From Triplophysa rosa (Eukaryota > Chordata > Actinopteri > Cypriniformes > Nemacheilidae), in assembly GCF_024868665.1 (NCBI RefSeq), contig NC_079896.1:14474029-14538028 (forward strand): 64,000 nucleotides of DNA. Direction: 5' to 3'. A model generated the notes under the pieces. It worked only from the letters and a program-made list of their open reading frames with translations. It was not told the DNA's origin and did no database searches. Positions 21,422 to 31,305 of this stretch are shown piece after piece. Within the stretch, counting starts at the first letter, position 1; each line of letters opens with the position of its first letter. A program made the translations under genes and the position numbers.

Positions 21422-22646
21422 TACACTCACCTAAAGGATTATTAGGAACACCATACTAATACGGTGTTTGACCCCCTTTCGCCTTCAGAACTGCCTTAAT
21501 TCTACGTGGCATTGATTCAACAAGGTGCTGAAAGCATTCTTTAGAAATGTTGGCCCATATTGATAGGATAGCATCTTGCAGTTGATGGAGATTTGTGGGA
21601 TGCACATCCAGGGCACGAAGCTCCCGTTCCACCACATCCCAAAGATGTTCTATCGGGTTGAGATCTGGTGACTGTGGGGGCCATTCTAGTACAGTGAACT
21701 CATTGTCATGTTCAAGAAACCAATTTGAAATGATTCGAGCTTTGTGACATGGTGCATTATCCTGCTGGAAGTAGCCATTAGAGGATGGGTACATGGTGGT
21801 CATAAAGGGATGGACATGGTCAGAAACAATGCTCAGGTAGGCCGTGGCATTTAAACGATGCCCAATTGGCACTAAGGGGCCTAAAGTGTGCCAAGAAAAC
21901 ATCCCCCACACCATTACACCACCACCACCAGCCTGCACAGTGGTAACAAGGCATGATGGATCCATGTTCTCATTCTGTTTACGCCAAATTCTGACTCTAC
22001 CATTTGAATGTCTCAACAGAAATCGAGACTCATCAGACCAGGCAACATTTTTCCAGTCTTCAACTGTCCAATTTTGGTGAGCTCGTGCAAATTGTAGCCT
22101 CTTTTTCCTATTTGTAGTGGAGATGAGTGGTACCCGGTGGGGTCTTCTGCTGTTGTAGCCCATCTGCCTCAAGGTTGTGCGTGTTGTGGCTTCACAAATG
22201 CTTTGCTGCATACCTCGGTTGTAACGAGTGGTTATTTCAGTCAAAGTTGCTCTTCTATCAGCTTGAATCAGTCGGCCCATTCTCCTCTGACCTCTAGCAT
22301 CAACAAGGCATTTTCGCCCACAGGACTGCCGCATACTGGATGTTTTTCCCTTTTCACACCATTCTTTGTAAACCCTAGAAATGGTTGTGCGTGAAAATCC
22401 CAGTAACTGAGCAGATTGTGAAATACTCAGACCGGCCCGTCTGGCACCAACAACCATGCCACGCTCAAAATTGCTTAAATCACCTTTCTTTCCCATTCTG
22501 ACATTCAGTTTGGAGTTCAGGAGATTGTCTTGACCAGGACCACACCCCTAAATGCATTGAAGCAACTGCCATGTGATTGGTTGATTAGATAATTGCATTA
22601 ATGAGAAATTGAACAGGTGTTCCTAATAATCCTTTAGGTGAGTGTA
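21422..22646 (-). mobile_element. Complete Tc1/mariner transposon, DD36E type
   Basis: A 1225-bp element with 31-bp terminal inverted repeats (TACACTCACCTAAAGGATTA... and its complement), flanked by TA (21420-21421, 22647-22648). It contains one uninterrupted transposase gene. The target appears to have been the palindrome ATTGATATCAAT, with the TA at its centre. A single intact frame and matching ends make it a candidate for a recently active element. Confidence 0.95.
21456..22496 (-). CDS. Tc1-like DD36E transposase, intact
   Basis: A 346-residue protein starting MGKKGDLSNFERGMVVGARR, the usual length for Tc1-like transposases. Residues ~1-120 form the paired-type DNA-binding region: a first helix-turn-helix (GLSISQSAQLLGFSRTTISR), then a GRKCLVDARGQRRMGRLI linker and a second helix-turn-helix. 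The RNase-H-like catalytic core carries D in AWSDESRF, D in FQQDNAPCH and E in PDLNPIEHLW. I count 36 residues between the second D and the E, against 34 in classic Tc1, which points to the DD36E (Incomer) group. It would cut the element at its inverted repeats and paste it into TA sites in the nucleus. No stop or frameshift is present. It is a transposon gene, not a host gene. Confidence 0.93.
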   Translation of the reverse strand: MGKKGDLSNFERGMVVGARRAGLSISQSAQLLGFSRTTISRVYKEWCEKGKTSSMRQSCGRKCLVDARGQRRMGRLIQADRRATLTEITTRYNRGMQQSICEATTRTTLRQMGYNSRRPHRVPLISTTNRKKRLQFARAHQNWTVEDWKNVAWSDESRFLLRHSNGRVRIWRKQNENMDPSCLVTTVQAGGGGVMVWGMFSWHTLGPLVPIGHRLNATAYLSIVSDHVHPFMTTMYPSSNGYFQQDNAPCHKARIISNWFLEHDNEFTVLEWPPQSPDLNPIEHLWDVVERELRALDVHPTNLHQLQDAILSIWANISKECFQHLVESMPRRIKAVLKAKGGQTPY

Positions 22647-22735
22647 TATCAATAAAACACAAATGCAAGAACTCTTTTCAACATCCAAAATCATACATGA
22701 GTCAGCTTGTGCACACAACTTGCTTACCATTAGCT

Positions 22736-23607
22736 TGCCGGTATCAAATTTCCATGCTGCGATTAATTGATTAAGGTTTCATGCGGTAAACGGTATTATC
22801 GCAGTATTCAATTCTATGAGAAATGCAGGTTGAAAATATAAACCAACTTCAGTGTTTTCCTCTTGATAACAACTTTATTTTAAATAATAAAGAGAACCTC
22901 AAACATTTAAATATAAATAAAACAACACACAGTAATGATGTATAAAGTGAGTTTATTCAAACAGAATAAAGTGCAAACTGCAAAAGAACAACTTTTGTTA
23001 ACTGCTTTTAAATATACTTATGTCTGTACAACGCTAGTACTACAATTCATGTTATTATTATTATTATTGTTTGAATAACAAGCCAAGCCAGTGTGTTAAC
23101 TATTATAGCAAGCTAAACATTTATAAACAGCAAATTCACTCGCACTTTGAGACAGTGTATGACTTTATTGCGTTCCATCAACGTATAATTAAAATAATTA
23201 TTCTGCCACACTGTCAAATTTCATTACTCGGCTTACTTTTAACCTCAAAATATTTCCAAACCTCAGACTTCACCCTTTTAGAAGGGGGATAAATCGTCGG
23301 CAGCGTTCCTCCTTCCGCCATGCTTCCTCTCCGTGTGGTACTGTTTACATCAGAGTGCGCACGCGTCTTTTGCTCAGCAGCGCGCGCCACACACACGTAG
23401 GCATTCCACATGGGGAACGGGATCGTTTAGATCAGAGTGCGCATTCCTACGCAGCATACACGCAGTGTACTTTTATCCGGTTGATGAAAAATAAACAAAT
23501 ACACGTTCTAAAAAAATCTATATATTTTCGCGGTATTTGAAAGTGCCCGCGATAACAACATCGTGCTAATCCATTACCGCAATTAATCGCATTACCGAAT
23601 ATCGGCA
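22736..23607 (-). mobile_element. hAT-like relic with BED-finger fragment
   Basis: Ends share TGCCGGTATC / complement of GATATTCGGCA-type sequence and a TGCGATTAATTG inverted block inside. On the minus strand, from the ATG at 23321, a frame reads MAEGGTLPTIYPPSKRVKSE followed by VWKYFEVK, the start of a BED zinc finger typical of hAT transposases, then stops at 23214. No convincing target duplication. Confidence 0.55.
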
Positions 23608-23791
23608 CATGTCTACTATCATATACATATCTATTGTAGAGCTGAAGATCTTTGCCCGAACCCGACGACCCGACGGGTTCGGGCTTAATTTCTATCATTT
23701 TACACGGGCTCGGGCTTGCGCGGTAAATGAGCGGTCATGTGATGCGTTCCGATTAGCGCGACAAAGATGCAAAAATGGATGCTGAGGGTTG

Positions 23792-24794
23792 CAACACATT
23801 CTCACTCCCGACTCGGTCAGCGCCCTTCGGCGTCACTTTTGAACGCGCAGGGTACTCCTTTGGCGTCGTTTTTCGACGTGAAGGGCACGCGAATTTCACC
23901 GTCATTATGAAAATGTATATTAGATATAATTTGCAATGATGATGTTTCGGGGTTTAATTTAAGTTTAATGGCCAGGATAATTGCATTTACATGACACTAT
24001 TCAGACAGTTTGAGCAAGTAATGTTTATTGAATGTTTAAAACAGTTTATTTATCGTAATATAAAACACATAATACAAGCAGTCACAGTGTCGTTCAAAAA
24101 TACAGATATTTCAAGGGTACCAACGCGAAACGATCGATTTGTATGAGGAACAGATGCGAAAGCGATCACCGTCCGCCGTAAATCTCAAATCCAGTGAAGA
24201 ACGACGTTCAAAATTTGCCGCCAGAGGAAGTTACGTCAGCTTCGATGCCATTGGCTTTCCGTGTCTCGTGTCCGATCGCGTCATTTCGTTGGCTTTGAAC
24301 GTGAAACGGTATTGGCTCCCGCAACCGACTGCATCTAGCTGTTCCGGTTTATCTTTTGAATGGGAGCCTCAGCCGATTTCATGTATTCACGGACACGCAC
24401 GGCATCTCCATTGTAATGTTATCGTAAGGCTTTGGTGCAAAAAGGTATGCGAAACAAGTTGTTTGTTTTATTTTGTAATGCTTTTGGTCAGTTTGTGTAA
24501 TAAATACCTGTGACTGTACTTTTATTCGCGTGTTGTGTTTTATATGGCTGAGAAGTGGTTAGGGTTAGGTTTAGGGTGAGGTTGGGGTTAGGTGCTATAA
24601 AATATTAAAACCATAAATAATTATGAAATGCTAAGAATTGCACGCATCTCGGTCTGGAGCATTTAGAAAACAGCAACGCAGTTCCCTGTTCGTCGAAAAA
24701 CAACGCCAAAGGGGTACTCTGCGCGTTCAAATGTGACGCCGTGGGGCGCTGACCGAGCGTAAATATGTGACGAGTCGGGAGTGAGAACGGGTTG
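23792..24794. mobile_element. Foldback element inserted in the hAT BED exon
   Basis: Ends CAACACATTCTCACTCCCGA and the complement of TCGGGAGTGAGAACGGGTTG form inverted repeats of about 100 bp that continue with GGTCAGCGCC...GGCGTCAC...GAACGCGCAG blocks. The left arm lacks about 21 bp present in the right arm. The 124-codon frame at 24139-24513 inside has no recognisable domain. Superfamily unclear; no clean duplication seen. Confidence 0.75.
24556..24594. repeat. Degenerate telomere-like TTAGGG tract
   Basis: GGTTAGGGTTAGGTTTAGGG followed by TGAGGTTGGGGTTAGG resembles the vertebrate telomere repeat with errors. It lies inside the foldback element, so it is probably part of that transposon, not a chromosome-end remnant. 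Confidence 0.7.
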
Positions 24795-25198
24795 GCGGAG
24801 GAGGTGAAACGGAGGTTTGCCTCTGGCGATTACGTTTTGGTTGCACCAGCAACTAAAGCAAAGTCTGAGGTGTGGAAAAGTTTTGACCATGTGCATAATG
24901 AGAATAATGAGCCAGTGGGATATGTGAGATGTTAAGATGTTACAGAGGACTTATTTATTTCTTTGTTCCAACATCCAAGTGGCCTATAGCCTACGTTAGT
25001 CATTAATAAATTATGTTAAAACATGTATAAATGACTCATTCTTGACAAAAAGCTGTGCGCGTGCGCACATTTGAATAGCCTAATGTCGGGCTGTAAACGG
25101 GTTCGGGCTTTTAAAAAGCTGTCAATCAAAATGTACTTGTCGGGCACGGGCACTGTCGGGCCTAACTTTTAAGGCCCGATTACAGCTCTAATCTATTG

Positions 25199-28100
25199 CC
25201 TGTTAGACTGTTACTAGAAACCAATGTTTATAGTTTCAATTTTCTATTCACGACCATGTGGTGTAATGTTTGACTAAGAAAAAACTATTATACAAAAAGA
25301 ATCAAAGTCACATGCTATCACATCAACATCACATAGTTCATTGCACAAATGCATTAATCAGTAACTGAAGTTCAGGCAAAAAAATCAGTGGAAATTAACA
25401 TTATTGATATAAGCAACAATTAGCTGGTGAGGTTGAAAAAGGTTTTAACTAACTGGTAAGTGCAGTACAAGAACTCGGCTGGTCAATTTCTGAGGCAAAT
25501 CCATATTTCTGATATAAACCATTTCTGATAAAGTTGTTTGGTGTTTAGTTTCATTAGTGAACAATGAGTGAGGAAAGAAAATATTTACTTTGAAAAATAT
25601 TGGCTTTCAAGTCCTCAACATGTCCCAAGAAAAACAGCATTGAAACTCAAGAAAGTAAGGCTAACTTTTTGGAGGTTTTGTCTACACATTTGTTAGCAAA
25701 AAGGGAGCTATCGAGAGGAAGCGAGATGGGCCATACATAGAATAAAAGATAGAAAGCGCAGCCTGGCTAAATGGATGTACTGTAGTTGTTGGGCTCTATC
25801 AGCCACGCGAATTCAGAGCAGATCTCTTACACCCTGTGGCTCAGGCTCCACTGAAATACAATATCGGCCCTTGCTGATACAGACAATGGCAGCTTTAAAC
25901 TGCCTTTCTATCACAGTCGTGTGCTTTTTGCATCACGGCGCAAGCATCGCTCAAGTGGGTCTGCACAGACAAAAAGCTCTCTTCTTTACTGCTGCCAGAG
26001 TTCAAAGTACCCTCAGATTTCACTGTGTGTGCCGCCCATATCCATACTATGTTCTGCGTATACCCTCGCCCATTGTAATCAGGATGACTTCAAATGACTG
26101 TTGTTCCCTCCACCCTGACAGGCAGGAAGCAGAAGGAAAGTGTGGTGGCCAAAGCACAGGAGTGGAACGCTGTAAACATCCGTGCCAGAGAGATCAGATT
26201 GTTGTTGAAGGCTTCAGTATGTGAAACAAAAGCTTGAGGAATGCTATCTGACATATCTCAAATGACTAAATAAAAAATACAGAGAGGGAAATAAAGCTTC
26301 TTTTATTTGCTTGTTATTATCTCCAATGTCGTTTGCAAACAAGAGATATTTGATAAGACACTTCAATAAATTCTGAAAATATATTACATTTATGCATTAA
26401 TACAAATTTTAACTGCTGTAGTTGACTGGTAAAAACAGCAGGTCCTATTCATGAAAAAAACATTTATATAGGCCCATCTGATAGCATGAGTGAGTCATTG
26501 GTTGGGTTTTTGTATCCCACCCTGTAAAAGTGCATCGTCGGTACTTTTCAAGGGTCTGAAATCATGAGCCGGATACGTGTGAAAATCAACATGTCTCAAC
26601 TAGCCATCGGGATTCCAGCAGCCTCAGGGCTGAAAGAAGTTTGGAGGTTGGCCAGTCATTATTGAGAGATGTCATTTTCTGCCATGCTGTAATGCAATTA
26701 GTTTTTGTTGGCAAGTGGGTAAAGGGCTTTATTCCCAGTAGTGCTATTGTTGTGGGTTTGTGTTGGTATCTTGGTAACAGATTTGCTGTTTTTTTGTGCT
26801 ATATGCACGTAACTGCCTAGCAATTGAAAGACAATTCTCATAGTTTGCTTATAATATTTTTGGACCGTTTAGAGTCTGTCTTTGCTCTTTATTGTGCATT
26901 TATTGGGAAAAAGAAATCATTGCATTAATAACATGAATAAATGTGTGTTAATGTGTAAATGTTTTTTTTTCCAATTGATCTTTATAAAGTGTGAGATTTT
27001 GTCTGCACAAGAAGATAAAACGTAAGATGAGAAGGAATTACATTCTTTATGCTCACCTCATTCCAAACTGCAGGTATTTCTAAGACCAATTTCTAAGTAT
27101 CTTCAGTCCAGCTATTGTGCTGTGTGATTGGAAGGAAAGATGGGAATGCACTAAACAAACACACACACACACATTTTCTATTAATGTCATCATTACTCAC
27201 TCTTATGTCATATCCAACCCATATGCAGTTATTTTTTGTGGAATACAAGGGGAGAAATTTTGCTGCACCTTTCTTCCTAGTTCATGTCGACCCCCTCTGG
27301 TAAGTTTTAAAACAGAAAGAAGCTACATAAAAGTAGTCTAAAATATCCAACAATTATTTACTAAGACTCATGGAGAACAAAAATGTACTCCTGCTTGAGT
27401 CCGTTTACAGAAGTTGTGCCACTCGGTGGCCATGTTTGCAACACTTCTGGGCAGCTATTTACATCATAGCAAGTCCACAGTCCTATCTACTTGAATGGGG
27501 AAGACAAATATTTCTAAAATCGCCGGGCAGTTGCGCATCTTGTTTATATTACTATCTTTGGTAATACAGCAATTTTATACTTTAGCGAGCAAGTTAGCCG
27601 AAGACTACTGTGAATATCACAGTCCTGTTCCTTATTTTGTTTTAACGTACAAGGATGGCTACAGTATTGTCAAATATATTTGTTTTCTACAAAACAGAGT
27701 CCTAAGTATGTCAGTTTTGAAATGACCCGAGGTTGAGTAAATAGTGACAGATTTTTCATTGTATAGGTGAACTATACAACTTTTAAGTTGTGTGTCTGTG
27801 TCTTCAGTACCCTTTGTGGTTAGATGTTTCTTATACATAACATGACTCCAGTCACTGGTTTCAAATTCAGCTTGATTGGCTTGGAAACCAGCAAACAATA
27901 ATGTCCCACCAGAGAGAACAAGAACTATAGGATCATTCTAATGCTGAACTCAGACGATGCTCATTTTCATGATCAGTTCATCACCCTGTTTCATGTTTTT
28001 GTTCATTGTAATTTTTAGCAAATAAAAAAATGCATCGTCCTGCTTATCACATGTTTGCCTAAATGATAACTTTGTTCGGGATTGTCATCTTTAGAAGCAT

Positions 28101-28632
28101 TCTAATTTGAAGGAAAACTATTTGTCCATGACACATTTATGGTTTATATACAGTATGAACCCCTCTGGACTATTTGTTTTGGACAATTTCCACATGTTCT
28201 CCATTTCATTGAAGGGCTGTGCGCTTAGTACAGTATTCGTTGGCTTGCTTCACTTTACTAATGAAGAAGTGTGGGGTTACCTGCCAGGCCAGAACTTATA
28301 TAACCAGTTACAGTATATTAAAGAAATTTTATGTATTGGCAAAACTGACATCTAGCTCACTGTCTCTCAGGCCTTGTTTACCTGTGTGGTCCCTCGTTGG
28401 CAGGAAGACTGATAATTCTGGACTCCTTAGTGTCCCAATGAATGCTTGGCTGAGGTTGAGGCCGGTTTGTGGGGTCAAGGATTGTAGAGGATAGAATTGA
28501 ACTGTCCCTGCTTCTTGTTTCATCCCAGTGGAGTGAGATAAGAAACCAAGGCCATCTAGCTAAATCACAGTGAGCCTTGACATTAACGTTCATTGGCACA
28601 GATGTGATCCTCTGGAAACACACCCACACACA
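25199..28632 (+). other. tgfbr3 intron, no feature supported
   Basis: AT-rich unique-looking sequence with only a short CA run near 27160. A 149-codon frame at 25775-26224 has no recognisable domain or splice context and is probably chance. Confidence 0.5.
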
Positions 28633-28637
28633 CTTAA

Positions 28638-29040
28638 CAGGTTGTCCGTGGATCCTTAAAATGTCTTAAAAAGTCTTAAATTCCATAATGTCAAGATAAG
28701 GCCTTAATTAGCATTAAAATGTCTTAAATCCGCATTTCCATGGTCTTAGAAATGCATTCGAACCGACACTGTAAAGAAGATTTTATTTTCGTTTTAAAAT
28801 CATGTACATCTATTTGTCACGCAGAACAAAATAGGTGGAACCAACTAACAAATAACACGTTCACGGGGGGTTCGTTAGGTGAGTGGACTGGACATTACCA
28901 CATGGAGAAAAGTTGGAGCTTTAGCCATGATGAAGTGCAAATTTGTTGCTATGAAATTGGTCTTAAATTTCATTCTGCACGTTATTAAAAAGGTCTTAAA
29001 AAGTCTTAAATCTAACTCTCAGAAACCTGAAGATACCCTG
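28638..29040. mobile_element. hAT-like element with 5-bp target duplication
   Basis: Starts CAGGTTGTCCGTGGATCC, ends GATACCCTG, and is flanked by CTTAA on both sides (28633-28637, 29041-29045). AAAAAGTCTTAAAT motifs lie near both ends. The interior is non-coding and the ends are only loosely inverted. Confidence 0.55.
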
Positions 29041-29045
29041 CTTAA

Positions 29046-30059
29046 AACACATTTAAATGCACACTGAAAATCACCTCCTCACATTTTTTGGAAAGATACC
29101 CAAGGACACTTATGCACACACTGACCTTCAGTCCTAATCCAGCACTGCGACTGTGGCAGGGTCGAGTTTCATATGCCCAGGCGCCACCGGCCTTCGACAA
29201 CAGATGGATCAGATCGTCCAAGACATAAACAATTCAGCGAAATACTGATTTACTGCTCTCAAACACAATGTTGAAAATCTAGAGGGGGTGATAGAATTAC
29301 CAGCCCTGCTCTTCTGACTCACAGGGGTTGTCTGATATATGTATGTACATTTATTGATTTGTTATTTATTCTTCATTTACTAATTTCCTAAATATCCCAA
29401 ATATACATTCCAGTGGCCAGTGCTACATCACTAAATTAAATTTTCATCAGTTACTTTATTTCTTTTTTTTACTTTTTGACTTTTTTGCAATGTTGTTTGA
29501 GCAAAAGAAGAAAATGTTAAGGATCAGGAGCCAGATACAAACCTGCGTTGTCCATAGGAGCATTTTAACTTGCGTCACTGTACATTCCTTACTGACATAC
29601 CTGTTTCGGGGATATAAAATACTACATTTGTAGCGAGGCATTTTTTTTAAATGGGTTGGTACATGACAGAGTTTTGGTTCTAGTCTTATGTCTGAATGTT
29701 TGTATTATGATCCCTTAGAGTTCAGAGACCGAGCAAATATGCACCCTGTCTTTCTCGCAACCTCCCGTTAGACATAATAGTGTCACTTGCCCTTAATATT
29801 GTGTGAAATTGGCAGTGCGTTTGTCAAATGGCCTCCTGGAATGTAACTCGGTGCTTCAAGTTCATAAATTCATCTCTCTTTGTTTGAAGTGGTCATCCTC
29901 CTGTTTGTTTTGGAGCGGACCACGGATGCTTGTTTACAGAGTCAGCACAAACCAAGTCTCAGCCTCAGAAGCCCACGGACCATTGGCTAAATGTCTGATG
30001 CACAAGGCACACTTTTCTGGAAACACCTCAGCACGTTCAAAGTTGTTGGTTGTGGTTCA
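29046..30059 (+). other. tgfbr3 intron, nothing recognised
   Basis: No exon, RNA gene or transposon end could be supported. Confidence 0.4.
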
Positions 30060-30470
30060 GGGCGTTTCATTTGTTGGGACTGTGTGGGTCTGGTCTGGTT
30101 GGTCTTGTTTTGTGGTCGATGTCGGACAACAGAGGAATAAAGTTAATTATGCCATTACTACTTTTCCCTGGTTGTTCCTCTGTTGTCTGTTGTTGATCGC
30201 GGAATGGGACCGGGTTGGACCTGCACGGTTTCGGCGGGTGGGGCTTCCTGGGTCGCGGCTCGTGGGCTCTCCCTGTTCTTCGTGGACGTTGCTCGGTGGC
30301 TTTGGTCGGGGTCACTGATTGCAGCTATGACATGTCAGAGGAGATCTGGCCCTCCCGGCTGAGCCTGGTTTCTCCCGAGGTTTTTTTTCTCTCCATTATT
30401 CATCATTGGAGCTTGGGTTCCTCGCCACAGCAGAGCAGTGCAGTGTTGGCTTGCTCACCGGGAGACTGCA
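30060..30470 (+). mobile_element. Probable LINE 3'-end fragment
   Basis: GC-rich coding-like sequence followed by GATTGCAGCTATGACATGTC and GGTTTCTCCCGAGGTTTTTT, a layout common to fish LINE 3' ends, finishing just before a TTTA-repeat tail. No RT motif is included. Confidence 0.4.
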
Positions 30471-30500
30471 TTTATTTATTTATTTATTCATTTATTTATT
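30471..30500. repeat. (TTTA)n microsatellite
   Basis: Seven to eight TTTA units with one substitution, forming the tail of the preceding LINE-like fragment. Confidence 0.9.
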
Positions 30501-30794
30501 AGATATTATTTACTAAAGCACATTGTCAACAAAACACAGACATCAGTTTCAGGTTCATGTCCGGCATCTTTTAGCGCTGGGACGGCTCCATATATCAGTT
30601 TCAAACGATCTCCAAATCCAGCGTTATATCCACCGTTTATATAACATTCATCACCCAAGTGCAGTGAACAAACAAACACCTGAACTTCGCGAACGTATGC
30701 TCTCTCTCTCTCCTGCACACAAGTGAAAGTGATGTGTTCGCATGCTCCTCCTGCTCTCCTTGCTGCCGCGTGGGCGTGCCGCGTGCTTTTCCGG

Positions 30795-30868
30795 GAGAAT
30801 TGTCCAATAAGGGACTAATAAAATTGTTACTGAGAATTGTCCAATAAGGGACTAAGAAAAATTGTTAC
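30795..30868. repeat. 37-bp tandem duplication
   Basis: GAGAATTGTCCAATAAGGGA and the following bases occur twice in a row with a 37-bp period and small differences. It lies in a probable MITE that ends near 31065 with CACCCCTTTAA. Confidence 0.85.
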
Positions 30869-31240
30869 GAAACAGTTTTATATGTTTGAAAAATACTTTC
30901 CGAAACCTGTACGATCGCTGGGGGAGCGTATCGAGCACAGAAATACTATGTAATACGCCCAACTCGTTTTTTGACAAGTTGACCATGTTATGCATGAGAA
31001 GACAGCACGTTTAACATTGTAAAGAAGTCAGAATGCATGAAACGTCGTTACAGCACCCCTTTAACGGTCCGCCTGGAAACAACACGAAGCCGTCTGATCT
31101 AAGAAGTAAGCTGTGGTGTTTACATCGGTTGCAATAAGAATTCATCACGATGGACTAAACGCTTAATTCTTAAAAGTATGCGAGGTTCATGGCATAAACT
31201 TACAAATCATTGTTGTTGCTGTTAACTTTTTACATGTTCG

Positions 31241-31305
31241 TGAATGTACACCGGTCTGTTACCAGTGTACATTCACTGTTTAGAGGCATTTCCACGCCTC
31301 TAAAC
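31241..31305. other. Two adjacent short hairpins
   Basis: 31241-31275 pairs TGAATGTACACCGGT with ACCAGTGTACATTCA across five bases with one mismatch. Directly next, GTTTAGAGGC pairs with GCCTCTAAAC across eight bases (ending near 31305). The loops and stems are too short for a typical miRNA precursor. Confidence 0.7.

Larger units (their letters stand above)
23637..25190 (+). mobile_element. hAT transposon relic with BED-finger exon
   Basis: Ends TAGAGCTG / CAGCTCTA are flanked by the 8-bp duplication ATCTATTG (23629-23636 and 25191-25198). GCCCGAACCCGACGACCCG-type sequence near both ends pairs inversely. On the + strand from about 24794 the frame reads EEVKRRFASGDYVLVAPATK then AKSEVWKSFDHVHNENNEPV and GYVRC before a stop, a BED zinc finger cut off at its first cysteine. 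The exon is interrupted upstream by another foldback element (23792-24794). Confidence 0.9.

Noticed and set aside
25775..26224. 149-codon frame in the intron
   Set aside because: No domain, no splice context and no resemblance to betaglycan or a transposon protein.
29803..30318. 171-codon frame
   Set aside because: No known domain; its GC-rich half overlaps a probable LINE 3' end.
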